A DNA stretch of 64,000 nucleotides from Weissella halotolerans DSM 20190. Lineage in GTDB: Bacteria > Bacillota > Bacilli > Lactobacillales > Lactobacillaceae. Numbering within the stretch: position 1 is the stretch's first letter; every line of letters starts with the position of its first letter. The notes below the pieces were generated by a model that saw nothing but the letters and a program-made list of their open reading frames with translations, ran no database searches and was not told where the DNA came from. This document shows positions 27,193-38,076 of the stretch, piece by piece. The stretch spans positions 1-64,000 of the forward strand of contig NZ_ATUU01000005.1 of the NCBI RefSeq assembly GCF_000420365.1, written 5' to 3'. Position numbers and translations under genes: made by a program.

Positions 27193-27984
27193 TCAGTTTT
27201 CCTGACAAATAGATGCAATTAAGCTCTTCGTTTCACCACTAAGCAACTGGGGACTAAAAATATGCCAACCTAAAAGCCCCTCCCTTGCTAAGTCCTGTAC
27301 TAAAAGCTGACACTCCTGTATAGATTGCTTACTCAATTTTCCTCTTGTTGGATCTTTTTTTAAACCCTTGCTTGCTCCAGGTGGCATAATTCCAGCGACT
27401 AATGGTAATTGCAACGCCTGCTTTCTTAAGATACGCTGGCCGCTTTGCCATTGAGTCAATGACTGTATCGGTTGGGTAATAAAAAAACTGGCCCCAGCCG
27501 CCTGTTTAGCCAGACTATTGGTTAATGTTTCAGCTGGCTGTTGAATTAAATGTTTAATATCAAGTGTTGCTGCTAGATTAAAACCACCATTAGCGGCAAT
27601 GGCTGTCAATAACTGAGCCGATTCTTTCATTGTCCGGTCTGTCAGTGGATCATCCCCTCTGACAACCAATATGTTTTGAATACCAGCTGTCTGATAGGCA
27701 GCTAAATGGGCTAAAAGCTTTTCCTTGGGGATGCCTGCTACTGTGACATGCTCTAAGACCGGTATGTCATAACGACTTTGGATTTGCTGAGCAAAACTAA
27801 TCCGCTCGACTAACGTTAACCCCTGACTCTTATGGTTGCTTAAACTAACAAAATCAAGCGAATCTTTGATGTCCGCTAATGATTCCAATAACTGCCTTTG
27901 TGTCTCCATCGCCTTAGGTTGCGTTAATTCAATTGACCGTGATGGTCGTTTTAACTTGACTATAAGGTCACTAATCGCTTGCAT
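27193..27984 (-). CDS. Methylenetetrahydrofolate reductase-like protein
   Basis: The 263-residue protein has MTHFR family landmarks in order: SRSIELTQPK near the N-terminus, VTVAGIPKEKLLAHL, the flavin/folate motif NILVVRGDDP (about 104-113), GASFFITQPIQSLTQW and LVAGIMPP. It is shorter and more divergent than E. coli MetF (about 296 residues). It would reduce 5,10-methylene-THF to 5-methyl-THF for methionine synthesis; no metE, metH or other methionine gene adjoins it. It ends 80 bases before glnP. Family confident, exact activity less so. Confidence 0.8.
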   Translation of the reverse strand: MQAISDLIVKLKRPSRSIELTQPKAMETQRQLLESLADIKDSLDFVSLSNHKSQGLTLVERISFAQQIQSRYDIPVLEHVTVAGIPKEKLLAHLAAYQTAGIQNILVVRGDDPLTDRTMKESAQLLTAIAANGGFNLAATLDIKHLIQQPAETLTNSLAKQAAGASFFITQPIQSLTQWQSGQRILRKQALQLPLVAGIMPPGASKGLKKDPTRGKLSKQSIQECQLLVQDLAREGLLGWHIFSPQLLSGETKSLIASICQEN

Positions 27985-28007
27985 CCTGTTTTCCTTCCAG
28001 TTTAGTT

Positions 28008-28046
28008 AAAAAGAGTACCCCGATAGTTGTTCTCAGGGCACTCTTT
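28008..28046 (-). terminator. Intrinsic terminator after smpB
   Basis: On the minus strand AAAGAGTGCCC pairs with GGGGTACTCTTT and ends in T-run, ten bases after the smpB stop. Confidence 0.85.
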
Positions 28047-28056
28047 ATAAGCCAGA

Positions 28057-28524
28057 TCATAGCCGACGCAAAGCCCGACGCATATCACGTTCTTGATCGC
28101 GTTGTTTAATGGTCTGTCGCTTATCGTACTTATTCTTTCCAGTTGCTATGCCAATCAAGACCTTGGCAAAACCATGCTTCAAATAGATTCGCAAAGGCAC
28201 AATGGTTTTACCAGCCTCCTCACTTGCCTGTGCTAAAAGCCGAATTTCACGCTTATGCAGTAGCAAGCGACGTGAGCGTAGTGGGTCATGATTAAATTGA
28301 TTACCTTGCTCAAAGGGACTGATATGGACGTTATCCAAAAAAGCTTCACCATGGCGCACCTGCACAAAGCCATCACCAATATTTACCTTGCCGGCCCGAA
28401 TCGATTTAATTTCGGTACCAGTCAAGGCCATCCCGGCTTCAAAGGTTTCCCCAATCGCATAATTATAGCGGGCTTTATTATTCGTCGCTAAAGGTCGATC
28501 ATGTTGTTGCGTTTTCTTGGCCAT
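28057..28524 (-). CDS. smpB: SsrA-binding protein SmpB
   Basis: SmpB carries tmRNA to stalled ribosomes for trans-translation. The 155-residue OB-fold protein has [20 protein letters not shown] and [19 protein letters not shown] at the N-terminal half and the basic C-terminal tail [20 protein letters not shown] that enters the mRNA channel. It lies just after rnr, the usual Firmicute order secG-rnr-smpB. No tmRNA gene was recognised in this window. Confidence 0.97.
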   Translation of the reverse strand: MAKKTQQHDRPLATNNKARYNYAIGETFEAGMALTGTEIKSIRAGKVNIGDGFVQVRHGEAFLDNVHISPFEQGNQFNHDPLRSRRLLLHKREIRLLAQASEEAGKTIVPLRIYLKHGFAKVLIGIATGKNKYDKRQTIKQRDQERDMRRALRRL

Positions 28525-28538
28525 CCGCCTTCCTCCTG

Positions 28539-30902
28539 TTACTTATGGCGGCCAGCAGGTCGTACCCGTTGCTGCGTTTTAGCAGCCTGTTTAGGTGCTT
28601 TATGGTCACTAGGCTTTCCTGCTGACTTACGCTTTCCTTGATAACCACGCCCATTTTTGGCGCCTTGGGACTTTCCATTCCCCTTACCAAAAGCCCCATG
28701 ATGCGGATCAGCTACTTGAATATCAGTTTTAGGGGCAGCCTCTGGATTAACCAAGACAAAGTCTAAAGCACTTTGCTCTTTATCAACACGAATTAGTTTA
28801 ACCCGTACCGGTTGACCGACCTGATAAATATGATGGAAACGTCGACCAATTAGGGCCATATGCTGCTCATCATAAAGGTAATAGTCATCATTTAAGTTAG
28901 AGGTGTGGATGAGTCCTTCGACTGTATTATCTAAGGAGACAAACATACCAAACTTCATCACACCATTAACCACAGCATCAAATTCTTGGCCGACCTTATC
29001 TTCCATAAACTCAGCCTTCTTCATTGCATCCGTATCACGTTCAGTATCAACCGCCCGACGTTCCTTAACCGATGTATCTTCACCAGTTTGTGCTAAACGG
29101 TCACGATACTTACTCTGGGCTGCTTCATCCATGCCATTTTCAGCATACCATTTAATTAACCGATGGACGGTCAAGTCAGGATAACGCCGAATTGGCGAAG
29201 TGAAATGGGTATAATAATCAGCACCAATTCCAAAATGACCCAAAGGCTGATCAGAATACTTCGCTTGTTGCATAGCCCGCAACATCATAGTCGACACCAT
29301 CTGTTCCTCAGGACGCCCAACAAAATACTGATGAACTTGTTGCAAATCCTTAGGTTTCACATTGTCTGGATTGAGTTTTACCGGACAACCAAGGGCTTTA
29401 ACAAAATCAGCAAATTGCTGGACTCGATCGCTTTCTGGCGCCTCGTGGATTCGGTACAAGAAAGGTACCTTTGCTAGATCATAATGCATCGCAACCGTTT
29501 CGTTAGCTGCTAGCATAAAGGACTCAATCATACGTTCTGACTCGCCTCGTTCGCGTAATTCAATATCAGTCGGCTTACCATCATCATCGACAATAATCTT
29601 TGCTTCTGGCGCATCAAATTCAATCGCCCCACGTTCTTGGCGCCGTGCTACTAAGGCATGATGTAACTGAGCCATGTCTTCAAACATTGGTACCAAATCC
29701 TGGTATTCATTGCGTGTTGTTTCATCACCAGCTAAGATGGCATTAACTGCCTTATAGGTCATCCGTGCGTGTGACTTCATCACTGATTGGTGAATCCGAT
29801 GATTGACCAGCTCCCCTTCTGGGGTAAACTCCATCTCAGCAGACATAGCCAAACGTTCAACACCGGGGTTCAAAGAAGCGATACCATTGGAGATATTACG
29901 GGGTAACATCGGAATTACGCGATCTGTTAAATAAACAGATGTACCGCGGTTATAAGCCTCTTCATCTAAAGGTGTACCCTCAGGAACATAGTGGGAAACA
30001 TCGGCAATGTGTACTCCCAAATGGAAGTTTCCATTTGGCAAGCGCCAAACGACAACTGCATCATCCAAATCCTTAGATTCAATGGAATCAATGGTCACTA
30101 ACGGTTGGTCAGTGATATCCTCACGGCCAATGCGTTCACTTGCTTGCACTTCAGCTGGAATCTTTTCTGCCTGGTCTAACACGTCTTTAGGAAAGACATG
30201 AGGGACATCGTGATTATAGACAATTTGTAGGATATCAACACCTGGTTCATCCTTATAACCAATCGTTTTTGTAATCGTCCCCGTCATGCGCTTAGGTGTC
30301 GACACTGTAGGATAGTCATCGATAGTTGCCACAACTATCTCACCATCCGTTGCTTTAACCCCACCTTCTTTAACTAAAAACTCATAGGTAGAAAACTTTT
30401 TGTCGGTCAACTTAATGCTACCAATATAACCTGCATAAGGAGAGCCCAGCGTAAATACCCCCACTACCTGTTCACGGGCATGGTGCATAATCTCAACTAC
30501 TTGGCCTTCAGGTCCCTTGGCGCCCTGTCCGTCACCCTTACTTAGCAGCTTCACGCGCACCTGATCCCCTTGCAAGGCTAATTTTGTATTGTCAGGGTTA
30601 ATAAAGATATCATCCCCATCTTCGGCATAATGAACAAAGCCAAAGCCTCGATCATTGGCATGAAAATCACCAATGACGCCTTCCTTATCAGGATTATAGG
30701 CAAAGGCCCCTTGATCATTCACCTTTACCTTCTCAGCACGTTCTAAGGATGCTAAGGCTTGTACTACCTTAGTAAAGATATTGCTATCTGAAGCGTGCAG
30801 TCCATCTGCTAACGACTGCGCTGAAAAGGCTTGGCCAGGATTGGCCTTTAGAAAACCAAAAAGTTGGTTTTCTAAACTCGTGTGTGTTTTTACTTCTGTC
30901 AT
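28539..30902 (-). CDS. rnr: Ribonuclease R
   Basis: RNase R is a processive 3'-5' exoribonuclease that degrades structured RNA and trans-translation targets. The 787-residue protein has an N-terminal winged-helix-like region (1-60), cold-shock OB domains (about 70-230), the RNB catalytic domain with [13 protein letters not shown] (metal aspartates, about 280) and a C-terminal S1 domain ([20 protein letters not shown]), and it ends in a long Lys/Arg/Gly-rich tail (about 725-787). The start is [14 protein letters not shown]. Confidence 0.96.
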   Translation of the reverse strand: MTEVKTHTSLENQLFGFLKANPGQAFSAQSLADGLHASDSNIFTKVVQALASLERAEKVKVNDQGAFAYNPDKEGVIGDFHANDRGFGFVHYAEDGDDIFINPDNTKLALQGDQVRVKLLSKGDGQGAKGPEGQVVEIMHHAREQVVGVFTLGSPYAGYIGSIKLTDKKFSTYEFLVKEGGVKATDGEIVVATIDDYPTVSTPKRMTGTITKTIGYKDEPGVDILQIVYNHDVPHVFPKDVLDQAEKIPAEVQASERIGREDITDQPLVTIDSIESKDLDDAVVVWRLPNGNFHLGVHIADVSHYVPEGTPLDEEAYNRGTSVYLTDRVIPMLPRNISNGIASLNPGVERLAMSAEMEFTPEGELVNHRIHQSVMKSHARMTYKAVNAILAGDETTRNEYQDLVPMFEDMAQLHHALVARRQERGAIEFDAPEAKIIVDDDGKPTDIELRERGESERMIESFMLAANETVAMHYDLAKVPFLYRIHEAPESDRVQQFADFVKALGCPVKLNPDNVKPKDLQQVHQYFVGRPEEQMVSTMMLRAMQQAKYSDQPLGHFGIGADYYTHFTSPIRRYPDLTVHRLIKWYAENGMDEAAQSKYRDRLAQTGEDTSVKERRAVDTERDTDAMKKAEFMEDKVGQEFDAVVNGVMKFGMFVSLDNTVEGLIHTSNLNDDYYLYDEQHMALIGRRFHHIYQVGQPVRVKLIRVDKEQSALDFVLVNPEAAPKTDIQVADPHHGAFGKGNGKSQGAKNGRGYQGKRKSAGKPSDHKAPKQAAKTQQRVRPAGRHK

Positions 30903-30961
30903 CTTATTTCTCTTTTCTTTATCAACTGTATGCTACCTGTGTTCATGCTAACGCTAGATAG

Positions 30962-30994
30962 ACAAAGACCCCTCGCTTCGTTTCACGAGGGGTC
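30962..30994 (-). terminator. Hairpin terminator after secG
   Basis: The minus strand reads GACCCCTCGTGAAACGAAGC followed by GAGGGGTC and TTTGT. The stem is strong but the T-run is short, so termination may be partial and allow readthrough into rnr-smpB. Confidence 0.65.
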
Positions 30995-31009
30995 AAATCA
31001 CAATCTACT

Positions 31010-31246
31010 TTAATGTGAGGTTAAATATACAAGGGCAATGCCGATGATGAACCATAGTGCCCCTAGTAGAGCAGTCACACGTTGCATCACTGCTTGAAAG
31101 CCCCGTGCCTTTTGCGTTGCAAACAAGTCGCCGCCACCACCTGATAAGGCAGATAAGGCATCTTGCTGTTTAGACGGCTGCATCATCACTGATACAATAA
31201 TTAAAAAACCAATGACAATCATTGCTGTCATCAACGTATCATACAT
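31010..31246 (-). CDS. secG: Preprotein translocase subunit SecG
   Basis: SecG is the small two-helix partner of SecYE. The 78-residue protein has membrane helices at about 3-21 and 55-75, joined by the conserved segment SKQQDALSALSGGGGDLFA with the family GGGG. The start MYDTLMTAM is at 31244-31246 behind GGAGGGGCGAAGA. It heads the secG-rnr-smpB run. Confidence 0.93.
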   Translation of the reverse strand: MYDTLMTAMIVIGFLIIVSVMMQPSKQQDALSALSGGGGDLFATQKARGFQAVMQRVTALLGALWFIIGIALVYLTSH

Positions 31247-31330
31247 TCTTCGCCCCTCCACTCTTGTCTAACGTTTATACCTCGTTATCATAGCATAACT
31301 ATACAAACAACTCAACTTTTACTGGTCTAA

Positions 31331-31367
31331 ATAAAAAAAGAGCCCACCTTAACCGGTCGACTCTTTC
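31331..31367 (-). terminator. Intrinsic terminator after eno
   Basis: The minus strand has AAAGAGTC and GGCTCTTT arms around a GACCGGTTAAGG loop region, then TTTTTT, just after the enolase stop. Confidence 0.8.
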
Positions 31368-31383
31368 ATTAAATACTGTTTAA

Positions 31384-32796
<1,413 letters not shown>

Positions 32797-32804
32797 TTAG
32801 CCAG

Positions 32805-33599
32805 CTAGCTGGAAATTTTTTTATCCTTTTGACGATAAGCAACTTGGGCTAGCCGTACCAACTCCAAAAAGGTGTTGGCATCTAAAGCAGCATCGCCAAC
32901 CAAGACGCCATCAATATCGGGCTTTTCTAATAAGGCTAAGGCATTGGCTGGTTTAACTGAACCCCCATACATAATCCGCACTCGATCGGCGATTTGTGCA
33001 TCAAACATATCTGAAACCGTTTGTCGAATTAAATAAAGATTTTCTTGAGCTTGATCCGCATTCAAAGCCTGCCCACTTCCAATTGACTGGGTCGGCTCAA
33101 AAGCTAAGACAACGTTAGGAATATCTTCAATGTTAATCCCCTTCAGGGCTTCAATCACCTCATTAACAACCCAATGCATATGATCACTATGTGAAACGAT
33201 CTGAATTTGCTCGTCAATCGCTACAATCGGATGCAGTCCATTCCGTAACGCAGCTAAAGCCTTTAAATTCACCATTTCATTGGTCTCACGAAAGTATATC
33301 CGCCGTTCAGAGTGGCCAATAATCACATGTTTGATTCCCAAGTCAGCTAAAGCGGCCGGACTTGTTTCACCGGTATAGGCCCCCCGCTCCTTCCAATAGA
33401 CATTCTCAGCAGCAATTTCAATTGTCGTTCCTTGAGCCGCATTAACCATTGCATCTAAAAGGACGTCTTGTCCGGCAAGAATTGTTTCAATTTCTGGATA
33501 AGCCAACAACGGTTTTTGAATATGCTGAATATAGTCGCTAGCTTCGCTGGGTAATTTATTCATTTTCCAGTTTGCCATCACAATTGGTTTTCTAACCAT
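32805..33599 (-). CDS. tpiA: Triosephosphate isomerase
   Basis: TpiA interconverts dihydroxyacetone phosphate and glyceraldehyde-3-phosphate. The 264-residue TIM barrel has N/K in ANWKMNKL (K catalytic), HVIIGHSERR (catalytic His) and AFEPTQSIGSG (catalytic Glu), and MYGGSVKPANA. The start MVRKPIVMANW is chosen at 33597-33599 because AAGGTGG lies nine bases upstream; two further in-frame ATGs precede it. No terminator lies between it and eno. Confidence 0.95.
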   Translation of the reverse strand: MVRKPIVMANWKMNKLPSEASDYIQHIQKPLLAYPEIETILAGQDVLLDAMVNAAQGTTIEIAAENVYWKERGAYTGETSPAALADLGIKHVIIGHSERRIYFRETNEMVNLKALAALRNGLHPIVAIDEQIQIVSHSDHMHWVVNEVIEALKGINIEDIPNVVLAFEPTQSIGSGQALNADQAQENLYLIRQTVSDMFDAQIADRVRIMYGGSVKPANALALLEKPDIDGVLVGDAALDANTFLELVRLAQVAYRQKDKKISS

Positions 33600-33627
33600 G
33601 AAGTTCATCCACCTTTCATTATTAACC

Positions 33628-33636
33628 ATTATACCA
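33628..33636 (-). promoter_or_regulatory. Extended -10 promoter of tpiA
   Basis: On the minus strand TGGTATAAT is a perfect extended -10 (TGN plus TATAAT) just ahead of tpiA; the -35 region is weak. Confidence 0.55.
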
Positions 33637-33665
33637 TGCTCTGGTTAACGCCTTAGCTCGCTATA

Positions 33666-33704
33666 TAAAAAGGGGGTTGGCCCAACCAGCCAATCCCCTT
33701 TTTG
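33666..33704 (-). terminator. Intrinsic terminator after ptsI
   Basis: On the minus strand AAAAAGGGGATTGGCTGGTT pairs with AACCAACCCCC-like arms and runs into TTTTTAT. It closes the ptsHI operon. Confidence 0.85.
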
Positions 33705-33720
33705 TACTTTTATTTTTGAC

Positions 33721-35454
33721 CTAGTCCCCTAATTCAGGTAGTGTCTGCTTAACTAAGTCAATCACCTCGTCATTGGTACTTAAATTAACCGCAGCTTGGG
33801 CTAAATCCGCCATTTGCTTTGTATCTAATTGTTTCATCAAGGCCCGCGCCGGCAAAATAGATGTTGCCGACATTGAGAATTCATCTAAGCCCATGCCCAT
33901 TAAAATTGGTAAGGCAATTGGATCACCAGCCATCTCACCACACATAGCGGCAACCTTACCTTCCTTATGGGCCGCATCAATAACAAACTTAATCAGCCGT
34001 AGTATAGAAGGGTTGTAAGGTTGATAGAGGTAGGCAACCTTATCATTTCCTCGATCAGCAGCCATTGTGTAGGCAATCAAATCATTCGTACCAATTGAGA
34101 AGAAGTCAACCTCTTTAGCAAATTGATCAGCCAAGATAGCGGCAGCAGGAATTTCAATCATCATGCCCAACTTAATATCGTCGGCAACTGGAATACCTTC
34201 TGTTTGCATCTTTGCCCGTTCATCATTAAAGATGTCCCGAGCGGCTTTAAATTCCGGCAAGGTCGCAATCATAGGGAACATAATCCACAAGTCACCATAT
34301 ACCGATGCTCGTAGTAAGGCACGGATTTGGGTCCTAAAAATATCTGTCCGTTCCAAAGAAATTCGGATTGCCCGGTAACCCAAGAAGGGATTCTCTTCAT
34401 GTGGCAAGGGCAGATAAGGCAGATCCTTATCCCCACCGATATCCATCGTCCGCACCGTTACTGGCTTGCCTTGCATTCCTTCTAGGACTTCCTTGTAGGC
34501 CTTAAACTGTTCTTCTTCCGTTGGTAGCTCTGCCGAATCCATATATAAGAACTCAGTACGATATAACCCAATCGCCTCAGCCCCATTTTCAATGACCCCT
34601 GGCAAATCCTTAGGTGTGCCAATATTAGCTGCAGTCGTAAAGACTTTACCATCAGCAGAAACAGATGGCTCATCACGTAATTTAGCCCAGGCAGCTTTCT
34701 TTTCTAAGAAGGCGGTCTGCTTAGCTTGGTAAGCTGCCACTTCTTCTTGGTTAGGTTGATCGATTGCAAGTCCGGTCATCCCATCAAGTGCTACAAGGTC
34801 CCCTTCAGCAATCTCAGTGGTTGCCTTTTCAGTCCCAACAATGGCTGGAATCTCCAAGGTACGGGCCATAATCGCTGCATGAGCAGTTCGTCCTCCCACA
34901 TCCGTAATAAAGCCCTTGACGTAGCGACGGTCTAATTGAGCCGTATCGGAAGGAGTCATATCATGCGCAACAATCACAACTTCCTCATCAATCAGAGCAG
35001 GATTAGGTAAGGTACGCTTCAATAGATGGCTCAACACCCGCTTAGTGACATCTCGGATGTCAGCAGCTCGTTCAGCCATGTAAGGATTATCAGCGGCCAT
35101 GCCCTCAAAAAGGGCCACATATCCATCTGCCGTAGCTTGTAAAGCAGCCTCAGCATTGACTTGATCAGTGGTAATTTTTTCTTCAATGGCTCCAGTGAAC
35201 TCTGGGTCCTCTAAAACCATAATGTGCGCAGTAAAGACCTCTGCCTCTTCTTGTCCCATTGCTTCGGCTGCTTTGGCCTTAATGGTCTCTAAATCTGCCT
35301 TTGACGTTAAAAAAGCCGCCTGTAAGCGGTCTTTTTCAGCTGAAATATCATCAACTTTCACTGTTTCAAAAGACAAATCAGGATCAACTAGCTTATAAGC
35401 TTTCGCAATTGCCACCCCATTGGAGGCTGCAATTCCCTTAATTTCCTTACTCAT
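33721..35454 (-). CDS. ptsI: Phosphotransferase system enzyme I
   Basis: Enzyme I passes phosphate from phosphoenolpyruvate to HPr. The 577-residue protein has the swivelling domain with phospho-histidine motif [12 protein letters not shown] (His near 190) and the PEP-binding C-terminal barrel with [11 protein letters not shown], the dimer region [15 protein letters not shown] and the active-site [11 protein letters not shown]. It lies 66 bases after ptsH with no terminator between. Confidence 0.97.
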   Translation of the reverse strand: MSKEIKGIAASNGVAIAKAYKLVDPDLSFETVKVDDISAEKDRLQAAFLTSKADLETIKAKAAEAMGQEEAEVFTAHIMVLEDPEFTGAIEEKITTDQVNAEAALQATADGYVALFEGMAADNPYMAERAADIRDVTKRVLSHLLKRTLPNPALIDEEVVIVAHDMTPSDTAQLDRRYVKGFITDVGGRTAHAAIMARTLEIPAIVGTEKATTEIAEGDLVALDGMTGLAIDQPNQEEVAAYQAKQTAFLEKKAAWAKLRDEPSVSADGKVFTTAANIGTPKDLPGVIENGAEAIGLYRTEFLYMDSAELPTEEEQFKAYKEVLEGMQGKPVTVRTMDIGGDKDLPYLPLPHEENPFLGYRAIRISLERTDIFRTQIRALLRASVYGDLWIMFPMIATLPEFKAARDIFNDERAKMQTEGIPVADDIKLGMMIEIPAAAILADQFAKEVDFFSIGTNDLIAYTMAADRGNDKVAYLYQPYNPSILRLIKFVIDAAHKEGKVAAMCGEMAGDPIALPILMGMGLDEFSMSATSILPARALMKQLDTKQMADLAQAAVNLSTNDEVIDLVKQTLPELGD

Positions 35455-35520
35455 AACCCTTTTCCCTCATTGATTACTCTTAACGATGATTTTTATTAAA
35501 TAGTGGTGGCTGTAGTCAGC

Positions 35521-35787
35521 TTAATCAGTCAAACCCTCAGACTTCAAGGTTTCTGCAATCGCCTTCATTGCTTCATCAGCATCACTACCGTCAGCAGAAA
35601 TCTTAACATCAGCCCCTTGACCAACACCTAATGACATAACACCCATGATTGACTTTAGGTTAACTTCCTTACCTTGGTACTCTAAGGTAATATTTGAAGC
35701 AAATTTTGATGCAGTTTGAACCAACAAGGTTGCTGGACGTGCATGAATACCTGTTTCGGCTACAATGTGAAATTCGCGTGATTCCAT
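35521..35787 (-). CDS. ptsH: Phosphocarrier protein HPr
   Basis: HPr carries phosphate from Enzyme I to sugar-specific EIIA components through H15 in [11 protein letters not shown]46 in [12 protein letters not shown] is the site phosphorylated by HPr kinase (hprK, at 39.2 kb); HPr-Ser-P is the CcpA co-effector. 88 residues, normal. SD AAAGGGAGATTTAACC precedes the ATG. A near-perfect cre lies about 110 bases upstream. Confidence 0.97.
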   Translation of the reverse strand: MESREFHIVAETGIHARPATLLVQTASKFASNITLEYQGKEVNLKSIMGVMSLGVGQGADVKISADGSDADEAMKAIAETLKSEGLTD

Positions 35788-35895
35788 GGTTAAATCTCCC
35801 TTTTAAACATAATAAAAATATATGGCTACGTAAGCTTGTTAAATAAAACACGATTACGCTCTACAAACATCATTTTAGCAGGTCCAAACGGCCTT

Positions 35896-35909
35896 GGCAA
35901 GCGCTTACA
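35896..35909. promoter_or_regulatory. cre-like CcpA site upstream of ptsH
   Basis: On the minus strand TGTAAGCGCTTGCC matches the cre consensus TGWAARCGYTWNCW at 13 of 14 positions. It lies between the small gene after trxB and ptsH, a place suited to control of ptsHI. The ptsH promoter itself was not clear. Confidence 0.6.
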
Positions 35910-35916
35910 CGAAAAA

Positions 35917-36102
35917 CTAAGCCTCTTGTTCTTTGGCCGCACGATAAGTCACAATACCACCCCGACCCGCCTGACCAACAATCGCATTTTGGTAGGGATA
36001 ATCCCGCCAAACGTTAAAGAAGGCCGGAAAATCCTGAGGTTCTATCACTAATTCCGTCATTTGACCCAGACGAAGGGCCTCTAAACTAGCTGCATAGTCC
36101 AT
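35917..36102 (-). CDS. Small conserved-looking protein coupled to trxB (61 aa)
   Basis: Function not recognised. The frame starts at ATG 36100-36102 (MDYAASLEALRLGQMTELVI), overlapping the trxB stop as GTGATGG; a GTG one codon earlier is also possible. It is a compact soluble protein with aromatic-rich middle (FPAFFNVWRDYPYQN) and a glycine-rich strand (IVGQAGRGGIVTY). The stop-start overlap implies translational coupling to trxB. Downstream comes the cre/ptsH region. Short, but the overlap and codon use favour a real gene. Confidence 0.6.
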   Translation of the reverse strand: MDYAASLEALRLGQMTELVIEPQDFPAFFNVWRDYPYQNAIVGQAGRGGIVTYRAAKEQEA

Positions 36103-37058
36103 CACCCCTGTATCTCCTGAGTTAGCGTATCAGTTTTAAAGGCTTCATTATAGGCATATGCATTTTGGCCAGCAATAGCCGCATCACCAACAGCAGTTGT
36201 AATTTGACGTAATGCTTTCTGACGAACATCTCCTAGAGCGTAGAGACCGGGTTGCTTAGTGGCCATGGTCTCATCAGTCACAATCCAGCCCCGCTCGTCC
36301 CGAACATCCAGACCAGCTACCATATCAGAAACAGGTAACAATCCAACGTAAATAAAAATTCCAGCCGCCGCAACTTCATAGTCACGCTTATTTTCCTTAT
36401 CGTGTAATCGTAATGCTGTCACTGCTTGGCCATCGCCTAAAATTTCTTGCACTTCTGTATTCCAAATAAAGTCCAGATTTTTAGCATCAAAGGCTCTTTT
36501 TTGTAAAATTTGTTGGGCTGATAAGGTGGCATGCCGGTGAATAAGGGTAACTTGTTCAGCCATACCGGCTAAATAGACCGCTTCTTCAACTGCTGAATCA
36601 CCACCGCCAACTACATAAACATGTTGATTACGGAAAAAGGCACCATCACAAACTGCACAATAAGACACGCCTCGACCAGCATACTCATCCTCACCAGGTA
36701 CACCCAGCTTTTTATAAGCAGCCCCGGTGGCCACAATCACACTATTAGCCTGGTATTGGTCCATATCCGTTGTTACCAACCAGGTTTGATCAGCTTGCCG
36801 TTCTAAATTTTCTACCGTACCAAATGCATATTCGGCACCAAACTGCGTCGCTGAGGCATACATTTTCTCAGCCAAATCGGCCCCCATCACAGATGAAAAG
36901 CCAGGATAATTTTCAATTTCTGCCGTATTATTCATCTGACCACCATAAATACCGCGGTCTAACATCAACACTGATAAGTTGGCCCGCGATGCATAAGTGG
37001 CTGCCGTCATGCCGCCAGGGCCGGCACCAATAATGATCGTATCATATTTTTTTGCCAT
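36102..37058 (-). CDS. trxB: Thioredoxin reductase
   Basis: TrxB reduces thioredoxin with NADPH through FAD and a redox-active cysteine pair. The 318-residue flavoprotein has the FAD loop IIIGAGPGGMTAATYASRA (8-26), the CAVCDG pair (C134, C137), the NADPH loop VYVVGGGDSAVEEAVYLA (about 153-170) and the C-terminal FAD motif YALGDVRQK. SD TGGAGGAGGTAAAGC precedes the ATG. Confidence 0.96.
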   Translation of the reverse strand: MAKKYDTIIIGAGPGGMTAATYASRANLSVLMLDRGIYGGQMNNTAEIENYPGFSSVMGADLAEKMYASATQFGAEYAFGTVENLERQADQTWLVTTDMDQYQANSVIVATGAAYKKLGVPGEDEYAGRGVSYCAVCDGAFFRNQHVYVVGGGDSAVEEAVYLAGMAEQVTLIHRHATLSAQQILQKRAFDAKNLDFIWNTEVQEILGDGQAVTALRLHDKENKRDYEVAAAGIFIYVGLLPVSDMVAGLDVRDERGWIVTDETMATKQPGLYALGDVRQKALRQITTAVGDAAIAGQNAYAYNEAFKTDTLTQEIQG

Positions 37059-37093
37059 GCTTTACCTCCTCCAACCTGTTTAATCATATCCCT

Positions 37094-37123
37094 ATTTTAC
37101 GCGCAAAAGGTCAATGTGGTCAA
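37094..37123 (-). promoter_or_regulatory. trxB promoter
   Basis: On the minus strand TTGACC (37118-37123) and TAAAAT (37094-37099) are 18 bases apart. The -35 hexamer is repeated nine bases on (TTGACCACATTGACC), so there may be an alternative or a bound direct repeat. Confidence 0.6.
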
Positions 37124-37154
37124 TACTAACAAAAAGTAAGTTTGCAAAATAGGA

Positions 37155-37184
37155 TAAAAAAATACGGGTCTTACCAACCCGCAC
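37155..37184 (-). terminator. Intrinsic terminator after galU
   Basis: The minus strand reads TGCGGGTTGGTAAGACCCGTA followed by T7. It closes the holin-like-hprK-gpsA-galU run and sits upstream of the trxB promoter. Confidence 0.85.
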
Positions 37185-37196
37185 TCTTTTTCACCT

Positions 37197-38072
37197 TTAA
37201 TCCAGATGTTTAGCCAAATCCTTAATGTAAGCACGTAATTCTTGACCCGTCTGGGGATGCTTCAAGCCAAATTCAATATTGGTCTCCAAAAAACCAATCT
37301 TAGAACCAACATCATAACGATTACCTTTAAACTCATGAGCATATACATTTTGCCGTTGGTTCAATGCATCAATCGCATCCGTTAATTGAATTTCGTTTCC
37401 CTTACCTGGTGTTGTCTTTTCTAATTCTTCAAAGATTTCAGGGGTTAAGAGGTAACGACCAATGATTGCCAAATCAGAAGGTGCCTGGTCAGGTTGAGGC
37501 TTTTCCACAAATTTAGAAACCCGATACAACCCATCATCTACTTCTTCTTCTGGATCAATGACCCCATACTTAGATACTTCCTCATGTGGGACTCGCATCA
37601 CTGCTAAGGTGGAGTCACCAGTTTGCTCGTACTGATCAATTAGTTGCTTTGTCAAAGGCACTTCGTCCTGCATCAAATCATCGCCGAGCAAGACCACAAA
37701 AGGTTCGTCCCCGATAAAGGCCTTACCAGTAAGCACCGCATCCCCCAAGCCACGTGGGTGTGACTGCCGGATAAAGTAAAGATTGATATCTGTTGTCTCT
37801 TCCACTAGCTTCAACAACTCAGTCTTACCTTTTTCACGTAAGTTGTTTTCTAACTCTGGATTTGAATCAAAGTGATCTTCAATTGAGCGCTTCGACTTAC
37901 CATCCACAATCAAAATCTCCTCAATTCCAGCTGCCAAAGCTTCTTCAATGATGAACTGAATAGTTGGCTTATCAACAATTGGCAGCATTTCTTTAGCTAG
38001 TGCCTTTGTGGCTGGTAAGAAACGTGTCCCTAATCCAGCAGCTGGAATAATCGCCTTACGTACTTTTTGCAT
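37197..38072 (-). CDS. galU: UTP-glucose-1-phosphate uridylyltransferase
   Basis: GalU makes UDP-glucose, the donor for glycolipid anchors and polysaccharides. The 291-residue nucleotidyltransferase has the nucleotide loop [20 protein letters not shown] (11-30), the LLGDDLM metal region and the conserved [27 protein letters not shown] precedes the ATG by about ten bases, inside the end of gpsA. It supplies substrate for the LTA glycosyltransferases at 3.7-6 kb. Confidence 0.96.
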   Translation of the reverse strand: MQKVRKAIIPAAGLGTRFLPATKALAKEMLPIVDKPTIQFIIEEALAAGIEEILIVDGKSKRSIEDHFDSNPELENNLREKGKTELLKLVEETTDINLYFIRQSHPRGLGDAVLTGKAFIGDEPFVVLLGDDLMQDEVPLTKQLIDQYEQTGDSTLAVMRVPHEEVSKYGVIDPEEEVDDGLYRVSKFVEKPQPDQAPSDLAIIGRYLLTPEIFEELEKTTPGKGNEIQLTDAIDALNQRQNVYAHEFKGNRYDVGSKIGFLETNIEFGLKHPQTGQELRAYIKDLAKHLD

Positions 38073-38076
38073 GTCT

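Noticed and set aside
28047-31260. tmRNA gene near smpB
   Set aside because: I searched the flanks for the tRNA-Ala-like ends and found none; intergenic gaps here are too short.
35836-36051. 71-codon plus-strand frame between ptsH and trxB
   Set aside because: No SD; antisense to the trxB-coupled frame and covers the cre site.
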